This document shows positions 27,399-38,400 of a DNA stretch of 64,000 nucleotides, piece by piece. Under the pieces are notes generated by a model that saw only the letters and a program-made list of their open reading frames with translations, did no database searches and was not told the DNA's origin. The stretch's first letter is position 1, and every line of letters starts with the position of its first letter. Location: contig NZ_MOOY01000006.1 of assembly GCF_001931685.1 (NCBI RefSeq), positions 62,001 through 126,000 on the forward strand. Direction: 5' to 3'. This DNA is from Pararhizobium arenae (lineage in GTDB: Bacteria; Pseudomonadota; Alphaproteobacteria; Rhizobiales; Rhizobiaceae). Position numbers and translations under genes: made by a program.

Positions 27399-27812
27399 CT
27401 AAAAGACGACGACGGCCGCCATGATCAGCAGGCCTGCCAGCGAGCCGAGCCAGACCAGCGAGCGGATATAGGGCACGCCGCCAAGATAGAGAGGTATATA
27501 GACGAGACGCGAAATCAGCCAGAGCCAGGCGCCGATCAGCCCCCACCCACCGGGATCGCCGGCGATGGCAAGAGCAAGCGCAAGCCCAACAAAGGCCGGA
27601 TAGGTTTCCCGAAAGTTTTTCGACGCCCGGTCGGCACGCCCGGCATATTTGCCGGACGGTGCCTTCTGTTCGTCTCGCGGACCGGCGTTCCATGCGGAAC
27701 CAAGTTCCATCGTCGCGAGGTGGCCTTGCAGGCTGATATGGAAGATCAGCAGCACGACGCTGACCGCGAGGAGGGTAAGGAACGGCGAACCGGCCAGTGC
27801 TGCTGCATCCAT
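27399..27812 (-). CDS. MAPEG family membrane protein
   Basis: The 137-residue protein has four hydrophobic segments and the MAPEG pattern: an N-terminal helix (LAGSPFLTLLAVSVVLLIFH), a polar loop with RASKNFRETYPAFVGLALAL containing the conserved Asn-Phe-x-Glu stretch, and LWLISRLVYIPLYLGG. Eukaryotic relatives act on glutathione and eicosanoids; bacterial ones are largely uncharacterised. It follows sucB by 12 bp and precedes the secreted hypothetical by 10 bp. Confidence 0.9.
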   Translation of the reverse strand: MDAAALAGSPFLTLLAVSVVLLIFHISLQGHLATMELGSAWNAGPRDEQKAPSGKYAGRADRASKNFRETYPAFVGLALALAIAGDPGGWGLIGAWLWLISRLVYIPLYLGGVPYIRSLVWLGSLAGLLIMAAVVVF

Positions 27813-27824
27813 GATCGAAAATCC

Positions 27825-29081
27825 TTAGAGATCGAGAACCAGACGTTCCGGATCTTCCAGGCTTTCCTTGACACGAACCAGGAAGGTCACGGCTTCCTTA
27901 CCGTCCACCATGCGGTGGTCGTAGGAGAGCGCGAGATACATCATCGGACGGATGACGATCTGGCCGCCGACGACAACCGGACGATCCTGGATCTTGTGCA
28001 TGCCGAGAATGCCCGACTGCGGCGCGTTGAGGATCGGCGAGGACATCAGCGAGCCGTAAACGCCACCATTGGTGATGGTGAAGGTGCCGCCCTGCATATC
28101 GGCCATCGACAGCGAACCATCGCGAGCAGCCTTGGCGAGACGGCCGAGTTCCTTTTCGACTTCCGCAATCGACATCTGGTCGGCATCGCGGATGACCGGG
28201 ACGACGAGGCCCTTGTCCGTGCCGACGGCCATGCCGATGTGGCAGAAGTTCTTGTAGACGATATCGGTGCCGTCGATCTCGGCGTTGACGGCCGGGATTT
28301 CCTTCAAAGCATGCGTCACGGCCTTGGTGAAGAAGCCCATGAAGCCGAGCTTCACGCCATGCTTCTTCTCGAAGATGTCCTTGTAACGGTTGCGCAGCGC
28401 CATGACGGCCGACATATCCACCTCGTTATAGGTGGTGAGCATAGCGGCGGTGTTCTGCGCGTCCTTGAGGCGACGGGCAATCGTCTGGCGCAGGCGGGTC
28501 ATCTTCACGCGCTCTTCGCGCGGTGCGTCTTCCGCCGACGACGGGGCGCGGGCAGCGACAGTCGGAGCAGCAGCAGGGGCGGAGGTACCCTTGGCGACAG
28601 CGGCGAGAACGTCACCCTTCAGAACCTGGCCACGCTTGCCGGAGCCATCGACGTCCGACGCCGACAGGTTGTTTTCTGCGAGCAGCTTTGCGGCAGCCGG
28701 AGCGGCCGGCATGGAGGAGGCGGCAGCTGCCGGGGCTGCGGCAGGCGCGGCCGCGGCAGCTGCCGGGGCTGCGGCAGGCGCGGCCGGAGCCGGTTCAGCC
28801 TTCTTTTCGGCAGCAGCCGGGGCCGGGGCCGCAGCACCTGCACCGCTTGCCGTGATCTGGCCGAGCAGCGCGCCGAGGCCGACGGTTTCACCGGCATTGG
28901 CGACGATTTCGGCGAGAACGCCGGCGGCCGGAGCCGGAACCTCGATCGTTACCTTGTCGGTTTCGAGTTCGAGGATCGGTTCGTCGGCATTGACGGTGTC
29001 GCCGACCTTCTTGAACCAGGTACCGACGGTGGCTTCGCTGACGGATTCGCCGAGAGTGGGAACGCGGATTTCTGTGGCCAT
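27825..29081 (-). CDS. sucB: 2-oxoglutarate dehydrogenase E2, dihydrolipoyllysine succinyltransferase
   Basis: The 418-residue protein has one lipoyl domain (Lys43 in [10 protein letters not shown]), a long Ala/Pro linker (about 80-130), the E3/E1 binding domain ([20 protein letters not shown]), and the catalytic domain ending with [16 protein letters not shown], where His and Asp are catalytic. It transfers succinyl groups to CoA at the complex core. The linker contains a perfect 33-bp tandem duplication. It is encoded 52 bp after sucA. Confidence 0.97.
   Translation of the reverse strand: MATEIRVPTLGESVSEATVGTWFKKVGDTVNADEPILELETDKVTIEVPAPAAGVLAEIVANAGETVGLGALLGQITASGAGAAAPAPAAAEKKAEPAPAAPAAAPAAAAAAPAAAPAAAASSMPAAPAAAKLLAENNLSASDVDGSGKRGQVLKGDVLAAVAKGTSAPAAAPTVAARAPSSAEDAPREERVKMTRLRQTIARRLKDAQNTAAMLTTYNEVDMSAVMALRNRYKDIFEKKHGVKLGFMGFFTKAVTHALKEIPAVNAEIDGTDIVYKNFCHIGMAVGTDKGLVVPVIRDADQMSIAEVEKELGRLAKAARDGSLSMADMQGGTFTITNGGVYGSLMSSPILNAPQSGILGMHKIQDRPVVVGGQIVIRPMMYLALSYDHRMVDGKEAVTFLVRVKESLEDPERLVLDL
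28720..28785 (-). repeat. Perfect 33-bp tandem duplication within the sucB linker
   Basis: The 33-bp unit at 28720-28752 is repeated exactly at 28753-28785. It adds 11 Ala/Pro residues per copy to the flexible linker between lipoyl and peripheral-binding domains, in frame, so copy number changes would only vary linker length. Confidence 0.9.
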
Positions 29082-29133
29082 GGTTTTAACGTCCGTTCTT
29101 CAAATATCTGTTGTGGGGAGAGCGGGAGGCTGA

Positions 29134-32130
29134 TCAGCCTCCCAGCGCGTCTTCCAGGAATGCCGCGAGCTGGGCGAGGTGTTTCGACATCAGACCGGTT
29201 GCCGGGGAGGCAGCCGCCGGACGGCCGGTGTAGCGCACCCGCTGGTACTTGGCATCGATATGCGCCAGCACCCATTCCAGATACGGATCGATGAACGACC
29301 AGGCGCCCATGTTCTTCGGCTCTTCCTGGCACCACACCATCTCGGCGTTGCGGAAGCGCGACAGCTCGTTGATGAGCGCCTTTGCCGGGAACGGATAGAG
29401 CTGCTCGACGCGCAGCAGGTAGATGTCGTCGATACCGCGCTTTTCACGCTCTTCCAGCAGATCGTAATAGACCTTGCCGGTGCAGAGCACAACGCGACGG
29501 ATCTTGGCATCCTTCTGGAGCTTGATCGGGCCGTCCTTGATGACTTCGGCATCATCCCACAGCAGGCGGTGGAAGGAGCTTTCGCCGGCCATTTCCGAAA
29601 GGCTGGAAACGGCGCGCTTGTGGCGCAGCAGCGACTTCGGCGTCATCATGATCAGCGGCTTGCGGAAGTCGCGCTTCATCTGGCGGCGAAGGATGTGGAA
29701 GTAGTTCGCCGGCGTCGTGACGTTTGCAACCTGCATGTTGTCTTCCGCGCACATCTGCAGATAGCGCTCAAGGCGTGCCGACGAGTGCTCCGGCCCCTGG
29801 CCTTCGTAACCATGCGGCAACAGGCAGACGAGACCGGACATACGCAGCCACTTACGCTCGCCCGACGAGATGAACTGGTCGAACACGACCTGCGCACCGT
29901 TGGCGAAGTCACCGAACTGGGCTTCCCATAGGGTCAGCGCATTCGGACGAGCCAGCGAGTAGCCGTATTCGAAGCCGAGAACGGCTTCTTCCGACAGCAT
30001 AGAGTTGATGACTTCGTAGCGACCCTGGGTCGGGGAAAGGTTTGCAAGCGGGATATAACGCTCTTCGGTCTCCTGATCGTAGAGAACCGAATGACGCTGA
30101 GAGAAGGTGCCGCGTTCGCAATCCTGACCGGAAAGACGGATCTTCGTGCCTTCGACGCAGAGTGTGCCGAACGCCAGCGCTTCCGCCATGGCCCAGTCGA
30201 TGCCCTCGCCCGTCGATACCATGTTGGCGCGGTTATCCATGAAGCGCTGGATGGTCTTGTGGGCACGGAAACCTTCCGGAACTTCCGAAAGCTTGCGGCC
30301 GATTTCTTTCAGCGTCTTCATCGGCACCGACGTCTTGCCGCGGCGCTGCTCATCCTGATTGTCGGCAGTGCGCAGGCCCGACCACGCACCATCCAGCCAG
30401 TCGGCCTTGTTGGGCTTGTAGGACTGGCCGGCCTCGAACTCTTGCTCGAGATGGGCACGCCAGTCGGCCTTCATCTTTTCCAGTTCGCCTTCGGTGATCA
30501 GGCCTTCGGCGATCAAACGCTCGCCATAGATCTGAACGACCGTCTTGTGGGCGCGGATGACCTTGTACATCTTCGGCTGGGTGAAGGACGGCTCGTCTCC
30601 TTCGTTGTGACCGAAGCGGCGGTAGCAGAACATATCCACGACGACCGGCTTGTGGAACTTCATGCGGAATTCGGTGGCGATCTTGGCCGCGTAAGTCACC
30701 GCTTCCGGATCGTCGCCGTTGACGTGGAAGATCGGCGCTTCGATCATCTTGGCCATATCCGACGGATAGGGCGAAGAGCGCGAGAAGGCCGGATTGGTGG
30801 TGAAGCCGATCTGGTTGTTGATGATGAAATGCACGGTGCCGGCAACGCGGTGTCCGCGCAGGCCCGACAAGCCCAGGATTTCAGCCGTAACGCCCTGGCC
30901 GGCGAAAGCAGCATCGCCATGCAAAAGCAGCGGCATGACCTGCGCGCGCTCGGAAAGGGGGATGACGTCGCCTTCGAACACCTTCGCCATCTGGTCCTGC
31001 TTGGCGCGGGCCTTGCCCATGACGACGGGATTGACGATTTCGAGGTGCGACGGGTTTGCCGTCAGCGACAGGTGAACCTTGTTGCCGTCGAATTCGCGGT
31101 CGGAGGAAGCGCCGAGGTGGTACTTGACGTCGCCCGAACCCTCGACGTCATCCGGTGCGTAGGAGCCGCCCTTGAACTCATGGAAAACAGCGCGGTGCGG
31201 CTTGCCCATGACGTTGGTCAGGACGTTCAGACGGCCGCGATGGGCCATGCCGAGGATGACTTCCTTCAGGCCTTCCTGGCCACCGCGCTTGATGATCTGC
31301 TCCAGCGCCGGGATTAGGGATTCGCCGCCGTCGAGGCCGAAACGCTTGGTGCCCTTGTACTTGACGTCGATGAACTGCTCGAAGCCTTCAGCCTCGATCA
31401 GCTTCGACAGGATCGCCTTCTTACCTTCCGGCGTGAAATCGACACCCTTGTTCTTGCCCTCGATGCGTTCCTGGATCCAGCCTTTGATCTCCGGATCGGA
31501 AATGTGCATGAACTCGACGCCCAAAGTGGAGCAGTAGGTGCGCTCCAAAAGATCGACGATTTCGCGCAGCGTCGCATATTCGAGGCCGAGGACATTGTCG
31601 AGGAAGATCTTGCGATCCAGATCGGCCTCGCTGAAGCCGTAGTTGGACGGCGATAGCTCGTGATAGTCCTCGACCGGCGCGGCAATCGCCAGCGGGTCGA
31701 GCTTGGCATGCAGGTGACCACGGGCGCGGTAGGCGCGGATCAGCATGATGGCGCGGATCGAATCGCGCGTCGCCTGATGAACATCGGCGGAGGAAACGGC
31801 AACGCCGGTTGCGGCAGCCTGCTCCTCGGCCTTGGCCTTTACCTTCTTTTCGATAACCTTCTCGACCGTGCCCCAGTCGCCATCGAGCGCGGAAACGAGC
31901 TCGCTGCGCTCAGTGATCGGCCAGTTCGGCTTCTTCCAGGAGGCGCCCTTGGCCGCCTTGACCACATCGGCCGGCTCATCCTGCAGCGCCTTGAAGAAGG
32001 ACTGCCATTCGCCGGAAACCGACGACGGGTCGCTTTCATAGCGCGCATAAAGCTGTTCGATATAGCTGGCATTCGCTCCGTCGAGGAACGAGGTCAGCAG
32101 GAATTGTTCGTTGGCCTCTTGCCTTGCCAT
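29134..32130 (-). CDS. sucA: 2-oxoglutarate dehydrogenase E1 component
   Basis: The 998-residue thiamine-diphosphate enzyme decarboxylates 2-oxoglutarate and succinylates the lipoyl arm of SucB. The N-terminal FLDGANASYIEQLYARYESD block is typical of OGDH E1. The ThDP-binding part includes GDAAFAGQGV and IINNQIGFTT; the C-terminal transketolase-like region has HGYEGQGPEHSSARLER. I start at the ATG at 32130 (MARQEANEQF), where family alignment begins; an open stretch upstream is not conserved. A hairpin separates it from sucD. Confidence 0.96.
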   Translation of the reverse strand: MARQEANEQFLLTSFLDGANASYIEQLYARYESDPSSVSGEWQSFFKALQDEPADVVKAAKGASWKKPNWPITERSELVSALDGDWGTVEKVIEKKVKAKAEEQAAATGVAVSSADVHQATRDSIRAIMLIRAYRARGHLHAKLDPLAIAAPVEDYHELSPSNYGFSEADLDRKIFLDNVLGLEYATLREIVDLLERTYCSTLGVEFMHISDPEIKGWIQERIEGKNKGVDFTPEGKKAILSKLIEAEGFEQFIDVKYKGTKRFGLDGGESLIPALEQIIKRGGQEGLKEVILGMAHRGRLNVLTNVMGKPHRAVFHEFKGGSYAPDDVEGSGDVKYHLGASSDREFDGNKVHLSLTANPSHLEIVNPVVMGKARAKQDQMAKVFEGDVIPLSERAQVMPLLLHGDAAFAGQGVTAEILGLSGLRGHRVAGTVHFIINNQIGFTTNPAFSRSSPYPSDMAKMIEAPIFHVNGDDPEAVTYAAKIATEFRMKFHKPVVVDMFCYRRFGHNEGDEPSFTQPKMYKVIRAHKTVVQIYGERLIAEGLITEGELEKMKADWRAHLEQEFEAGQSYKPNKADWLDGAWSGLRTADNQDEQRRGKTSVPMKTLKEIGRKLSEVPEGFRAHKTIQRFMDNRANMVSTGEGIDWAMAEALAFGTLCVEGTKIRLSGQDCERGTFSQRHSVLYDQETEERYIPLANLSPTQGRYEVINSMLSEEAVLGFEYGYSLARPNALTLWEAQFGDFANGAQVVFDQFISSGERKWLRMSGLVCLLPHGYEGQGPEHSSARLERYLQMCAEDNMQVANVTTPANYFHILRRQMKRDFRKPLIMMTPKSLLRHKRAVSSLSEMAGESSFHRLLWDDAEVIKDGPIKLQKDAKIRRVVLCTGKVYYDLLEEREKRGIDDIYLLRVEQLYPFPAKALINELSRFRNAEMVWCQEEPKNMGAWSFIDPYLEWVLAHIDAKYQRVRYTGRPAAASPATGLMSKHLAQLAAFLEDALGG

Positions 32131-32239
32131 TGTGTACCGCGGACCTGTCCGTCCGCCTCCTGACTGGTTGATGCCGCCCGGTCCGTCCGGGCGATCGTGC
32201 GCTTCAGGCGCGAGCATTCAATGCTTAGATGGTGCAAAG

Positions 32240-32263
32240 AAGGCGAAACGCCAGTTTCGCCTT
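32240..32263 (-). terminator. Hairpin between sucD and sucA (weak terminator or processing site)
   Basis: AAGGCGAAAC and GTTTCGCCTT form a perfect 10-bp stem with a 4-base loop. On the minus strand it is followed by CTTTG rather than a long U run. Placed 15 bases after the sucD stop and about 110 before sucA, it could cause partial termination or protect the mdh-sucCD message. Confidence 0.7.
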
Positions 32264-32277
32264 CCGCTTTGTCAGTC

Positions 32278-33180
32278 TCAGCCCTTGAGGACTTCGACGA
32301 GGGTCTTGCCGAGGCGCGCCGGGGACGGCGACACCTTGATGCCGGCGGCTTCCATGGCAGCGATCTTCGATTCCGCATCGCCCTTGCCGCCGGAAACGAC
32401 AGCGCCGGCGTGGCCCATGGTGCGGCCCTTCGGCGCGGTACGGCCCGCGATGAAACCGGCCATCGGCTTCTTGCGGCCCTTCTTGGCTTCGTCGATCAGG
32501 AACTGGGCTGCATCTTCTTCAGCCGAACCGCCGATTTCGCCGATCATGATGATCGAGGTCGTGGCTTCGTCGGCGAGGAACATCTCGAGCACGTCGATGA
32601 ACTCGGTGCCCTTGACCGGGTCGCCGCCGATGCCGACAGCCGTCGTCTGGCCGAGGCCTTCGTTCGAGGTCTGGAACACGGCTTCATAAGTGAGCGTACC
32701 CGAGCGCGAAACGATGCCGACCGACCCCTTGCGGAAGATCGAGCCCGGCATGATACCGATCTTGCATTCTTCCGGAGTCAGGATACCCGGGCAGTTGGGC
32801 CCAAGCAGTCGGGACTTCGAACGGTCGAGGCGAGCCTTGACGCGAACCATGTCCATGACCGGAATGCCTTCGGTGATGCAGGTGATGAACGGGATTTCCG
32901 CATCGATCGCCTCGATGATCGCATCCGCGGCACCGGCCGGCGGAACGTAGATCACGGATGCGTCTGCACCGGTGCGCTCCTTGCCTTCCGCAACGGAAGC
33001 GAAGATCGGCAGGCTTTCGCCCTTCGAGCCGGTCCAGGTTTCGCCGCCCTTCTTCGGGTGGATACCGCCGACCATCTGCGTGCCGTAGTAAGCCAGCGCC
33101 TGTTCGGTGTGGAAGCTACCGGTCTTGCCGGTCAGGCCCTGAACCAGGACCTTGGTGTTCTTGTTGACGAGAATCGACAT
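32278..33180 (-). CDS. sucD: Succinyl-CoA ligase (ADP-forming) alpha subunit
   Basis: The 300-residue alpha subunit binds CoA and carries the phosphohistidine. His257 in GRTMGHAGA is the phosphorylated residue, [12 protein letters not shown] (13-24) is the CoA-binding start, and SRSGTLTYE is conserved. The ATG at 33180 ([10 protein letters not shown]) is chosen because upstream codons lie in the short gap after sucC. It pairs with SucC for substrate-level phosphorylation. Confidence 0.97.
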   Translation of the reverse strand: MSILVNKNTKVLVQGLTGKTGSFHTEQALAYYGTQMVGGIHPKKGGETWTGSKGESLPIFASVAEGKERTGADASVIYVPPAGAADAIIEAIDAEIPFITCITEGIPVMDMVRVKARLDRSKSRLLGPNCPGILTPEECKIGIMPGSIFRKGSVGIVSRSGTLTYEAVFQTSNEGLGQTTAVGIGGDPVKGTEFIDVLEMFLADEATTSIIMIGEIGGSAEEDAAQFLIDEAKKGRKKPMAGFIAGRTAPKGRTMGHAGAVVSGGKGDAESKIAAMEAAGIKVSPSPARLGKTLVEVLKG

Positions 33181-33198
33181 AAGTTCCAGGTCCTTCAA

Positions 33199-34392
<1,194 letters not shown>

Positions 34393-34422
34393 GGGAAAAT
34401 TTCCTGTTTAGCCTTAAGGCGA

Positions 34423-35496
<1,074 letters not shown>

Positions 35497-35542
35497 TCAA
35501 CTAATACTTTTGAGGGGAACGATTTCAATCGGTTAGATCATA

Positions 35543-35568
35543 AAATTCTTACGTAAACGTAAGAATTT
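35543..35568. promoter_or_regulatory. Perfect 11-bp inverted repeat upstream of mdh, candidate operator
   Basis: AAATTCTTACG and CGTAAGAATTT flank a 4-base centre TAAA. It lies about 160 bp upstream of the mdh start and 21 bp beyond the zapE stop. It could be the zapE terminator, but it is AT-rich with no U run; the symmetric TTACG-TAAA-CGTAA core looks more like a protein-binding site. The protein is unknown. Confidence 0.55.
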
Positions 35569-35588
35569 CTGTCGTCATTTCGTCAAAA

Positions 35589-36737
35589 TCAGCCAGAAAC
35601 CGAGGCGCTTCGCTGCGCGTATTCTTCGCTCTGCATCTCTGTGAGACGCGAAACGGTGCGATCGAACTCGAACCCTTCCGTGCCTTTCCTGGCCGTCAGA
35701 AGCTCTGCCGGCGCGGATGCCGCGGACGCAACCAGCCGCGCGCCCTGATCGTAAATCGTGTCCACGAGCAGGATGAAGCGCTTGGTCTGGTTTCGCTGCT
35801 CAGGCCCGAGATGCGGCACATGATCGACGAAGAGCACGCGGTAATGCGAGAGGATGGCAAGGTAATCCGCAGCCGCCAGTGGCTTTTCGCAGAGGTCGGC
35901 GAAGGTGAAGCGCGCGCAATCGCCGGCAGCCTGCGGAACGCGAATGGCGCGCCCCTTGTGCTGAATTTCGGTTGGCGCGATGTTGAGGCCGGCAGTGGCC
36001 TGCTTCCACGAGCGGTCCATAACGGCATCCGCAGCAGCATCAAGGGGCGCCGACCAGACCGGCAGACCGGAGGTTTTCAGCATGCGATAGTCTGTATCGG
36101 TATCCAGCGGCACGATCTCGGCATGGGCGCGCAGAAGATCGATGAACGGCAGGAAGAGACTGCGATTGAGGCCATCCCGGTAGAGATTGGACGGCTCGAC
36201 GTTGGACGTCGCGACCAGCACACAGCCTTTGGAAAACAGCTCCCCAAACAGCCGCGACAGGATCATCGCATCGGCAATATCGGTAACGGTAAACTCGTCG
36301 AAGCAGAGAAGACGGGCCTCGGCAAACAGCGCGGACGCGACCGGCGGGATCGGGTCGGCCTGTTTCGTTTCCCCACTCTTGAGCTTCTGGCGATGCTCGA
36401 AGATGCGATTGTGCACATCGGCCATGAATTCATGGAAATGCGCCCGGCGCTTGCGCCTGATGGCGACCGTCTCGAATAACAGGTCCATCAGCATGGTCTT
36501 GCCGCGCCCGACGCCGCCATAGAGATAAAGCCCCTTGACCGGCGCGTGATCCTGTCGGCGCGCGGCAAACAGCCAGCCGAGCGCGCTGGACTTGCGCTCG
36601 CCACGGCTGCTTTCGAGCTCCATGGCGAGACGATCGAGCTTGCGCACGATGGCGAGTTGCGCCGGATCGCGTTGCATCGCGCCCTCGGCGATCAAGGCCT
36701 CGAGTTTTCGTGAAATGCTGTCTTCGGAATTCGGCAC
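35589..36737 (-). CDS. zapE: Cell division protein ZapE (AFG1-like ATPase)
   Basis: The 382-residue AAA-type ATPase has Walker A GGVGRGKTMLMD and Walker B LLCFDEFTVTD, with the AFG1/ZapE block HFHEFMADVHNRI between them. ZapE in E. coli acts on the Z ring under stress; mitochondrial AFG1 relatives act in respiratory-complex quality control. Its place between mdh and sdhB fits either. It starts with GTG at 36737 and has its own unit between two terminator-like structures. Confidence 0.94.
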   Translation of the reverse strand: MPNSEDSISRKLEALIAEGAMQRDPAQLAIVRKLDRLAMELESSRGERKSSALGWLFAARRQDHAPVKGLYLYGGVGRGKTMLMDLLFETVAIRRKRRAHFHEFMADVHNRIFEHRQKLKSGETKQADPIPPVASALFAEARLLCFDEFTVTDIADAMILSRLFGELFSKGCVLVATSNVEPSNLYRDGLNRSLFLPFIDLLRAHAEIVPLDTDTDYRMLKTSGLPVWSAPLDAAADAVMDRSWKQATAGLNIAPTEIQHKGRAIRVPQAAGDCARFTFADLCEKPLAAADYLAILSHYRVLFVDHVPHLGPEQRNQTKRFILLVDTIYDQGARLVASAASAPAELLTARKGTEGFEFDRTVSRLTEMQSEEYAQRSASVSG

Positions 36738-36763
36738 GGAAGGCCCCTCGCCTTTCAGGCGAC

Positions 36764-36788
36764 AAAAAAGCCCGGCGAAGGCCGGGCT
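36764..36788 (-). terminator. Rho-independent terminator after the inhibitor-domain lipoprotein
   Basis: On the minus strand AGCCCGGC-CTTC-GCCGGGCT style stem is followed by TTTTTT. It lies 6 bp after the stop codon of the upstream gene and before the zapE start. Confidence 0.88.
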
Positions 36789-36794
36789 CTGATC

Positions 36795-37346
36795 TTAACG
36801 GCTGAGGCTGACGGGCTGGCCGCCATTGGTGGAGCCATCGAAGCGGGCGTCGGCGCTCTTGTAGAGACGGGCGATCGGGTTGCCGTTGCGGTCCTTCAGG
36901 ATGACCTGTTTGCCGGCCACTTCCCAGGACCCCATCTGTGTCAGTTCGCCGGCGCAGCCGCGCGTACCGCCGCGCGAACCGCTGCCGAGATTGGTCAGCG
37001 TCAGGAACATGTCGCAGGACGCGCCGGCATTGGTCACGCGCCAGTTGCCGACCATCGATTCCTTGGTGACATCGAGACCCGTTGCGGCGGCAGCCGTATC
37101 GGTCGCGCCTGGGGTCACACCGCCGACGGCAGCCGTGCCGCTGACCGGCGCAGCCGGGAATTGTGACGTGTTGCCCGCAGCGTTCATCGTCGGATCGGGA
37201 AGCTGGCTGGCAGACACACCACCAACAGGCTGGGCCTGAAGCGGCGCCGGCTGCGGCGCGGTGTTGAAATCGCTCATGGACGTCCGCTGACATCCTGCCA
37301 GCGCCAGCACCACTGCCAGACCTGCTGCCGCATGGATTACCCGCAT
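36795..37346 (-). CDS. AprI/Inh-family metalloprotease inhibitor domain lipoprotein
   Basis: The 183-residue protein has a lipoprotein signal ([10 protein letters not shown], acylated Cys near residue 19), a Pro/Ala/Gly-rich linker to about residue 95, and a C-terminal domain of about 85 residues beginning MVGNWRVTN and containing a Cys pair (ASCDMFLTL and TRGCAGE) as in the Inh/AprI beta-barrel inhibitors of serralysins. Known members sit in the periplasm and protect against the cell's own secreted M10 protease. No serralysin is encoded in the window, so the target here is unknown. Terminator follows directly. Confidence 0.9.
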   Translation of the reverse strand: MRVIHAAAGLAVVLALAGCQRTSMSDFNTAPQPAPLQAQPVGGVSASQLPDPTMNAAGNTSQFPAAPVSGTAAVGGVTPGATDTAAAATGLDVTKESMVGNWRVTNAGASCDMFLTLTNLGSGSRGGTRGCAGELTQMGSWEVAGKQVILKDRNGNPIARLYKSADARFDGSTNGGQPVSLSR

Positions 37347-37560
37347 GTCGAAACTCCCGCTGATTGCATACCCGTTAGCAATATAGGCGCCATTAACTTA
37401 AAACTATGTTTTCAATCAAGCCTAGGGACGAATCTTTACCTTGATGTGGCGCGTATGAAACTTTTCAGCGGTCATATCCATGCAGATGGCCATAAGAACG
37501 GCCGATATGACAACGCCGGGCAGGCCCGGCGTCTATTCTCATTGCGCGCAAATGGCCGAA

Positions 37561-38340
37561 TCAGACGCGGCGCTCGACCATCATCTTCTTGATCTCGCCG
37601 ATTGCCTTGGCCGGGTTCAAACCCTTGGGGCAGGTTTGGGCGCAGTTCATGATCGTGTGGCAGCGATAGAGGCGGAAGGGGTCTTCCAGGTTGTCGAGGC
37701 GCTCCCCCTTGGCTTCGTCGCGGCTGTCGATCAGCCAGCGATAAGCCTGCAAGAGAACAGCCGGACCCAGGTAACGGTCGCCGTTCCACCAGTAGCTCGG
37801 ACAGGATGTCGAGCAGCAGGCGCAGAGAATGCACTCGTAGAGGCCGTCGAGTTTCTGGCGATCCTCGTGGCTCTGCTTCCATTCCTTGGCCGGGGTTGGC
37901 GACACAGTCTTCAACCAAGGCTCGATCGAGCGGTGCTGGGCGTAGAAATTGGTAAGGTCCGGAACGAGATCCTTGACGACCGGCATATGCGGCAGAGGAT
38001 AGATCTTCACCGCACCCTTGATCTCGTCCATGCCCTTGGTGCAGGCGAGCGTGTTGGTGCCGTCGATGTTCATAGCGCAGGACCCGCAGATCCCCTCGCG
38101 ACAGGAGCGACGCAGGGTCAATGTCGGATCGATCTTGTTCTTGATGTACAGGAGGGCATCGAGAACCATCGGCCCGCAATCGTCGACATCGATGTAGAAG
38201 GTGTCGATCGACGGGTTATTGCCGTCATCCGGGCTCCAGCGATACACGCGGAACTCGCGGGTGTTTGTGGCACCGGCCGGCTTAGGCCAGACCTTGCCTT
38301 CGGATATCTGAGAGTTCTTTGGCAGTGCGAGCTCAACCAT
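37561..38340 (-). CDS. sdhB: Succinate dehydrogenase iron-sulfur subunit
   Basis: The 259-residue subunit carries three clusters: [2Fe-2S] ligands in [12 protein letters not shown] plus a distal Cys, [4Fe-4S] ligands in [12 protein letters not shown], and [3Fe-4S] ligands in [14 protein letters not shown]. It relays electrons from SdhA to quinone. Unlike the usual sdhCDAB order, it is separated from sdhA by 2.3 kb that hold two unrelated genes. A 60-bp gap follows the upstream minus-strand pyruvyl transferase gene, so it may be read from that gene's transcript or from its own promoter. Confidence 0.97.
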   Translation of the reverse strand: MVELALPKNSQISEGKVWPKPAGATNTREFRVYRWSPDDGNNPSIDTFYIDVDDCGPMVLDALLYIKNKIDPTLTLRRSCREGICGSCAMNIDGTNTLACTKGMDEIKGAVKIYPLPHMPVVKDLVPDLTNFYAQHRSIEPWLKTVSPTPAKEWKQSHEDRQKLDGLYECILCACCSTSCPSYWWNGDRYLGPAVLLQAYRWLIDSRDEAKGERLDNLEDPFRLYRCHTIMNCAQTCPKGLNPAKAIGEIKKMMVERRV

Positions 38341-38400
38341 CGGCGTTCCTTCGTCTCATCTATATAGTATCGTCGGGTCGTGTGACCACAAGCTTGTTCA

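Noticed and set aside
37509-37524. GC-rich hairpin downstream of sdhB considered as terminator
   Set aside because: Stem GCCGGGC/GCCCGGC is good, but the minus-strand 3' side (GTTGTC) has no U run, so a rho-independent terminator is not supported.
37332-37592. Possible 86-residue plus-strand gene between the inhibitor lipoprotein and sdhB
   Set aside because: No ribosome binding site, overlaps both flanking genes, and the composition changes half way along; probably chance.
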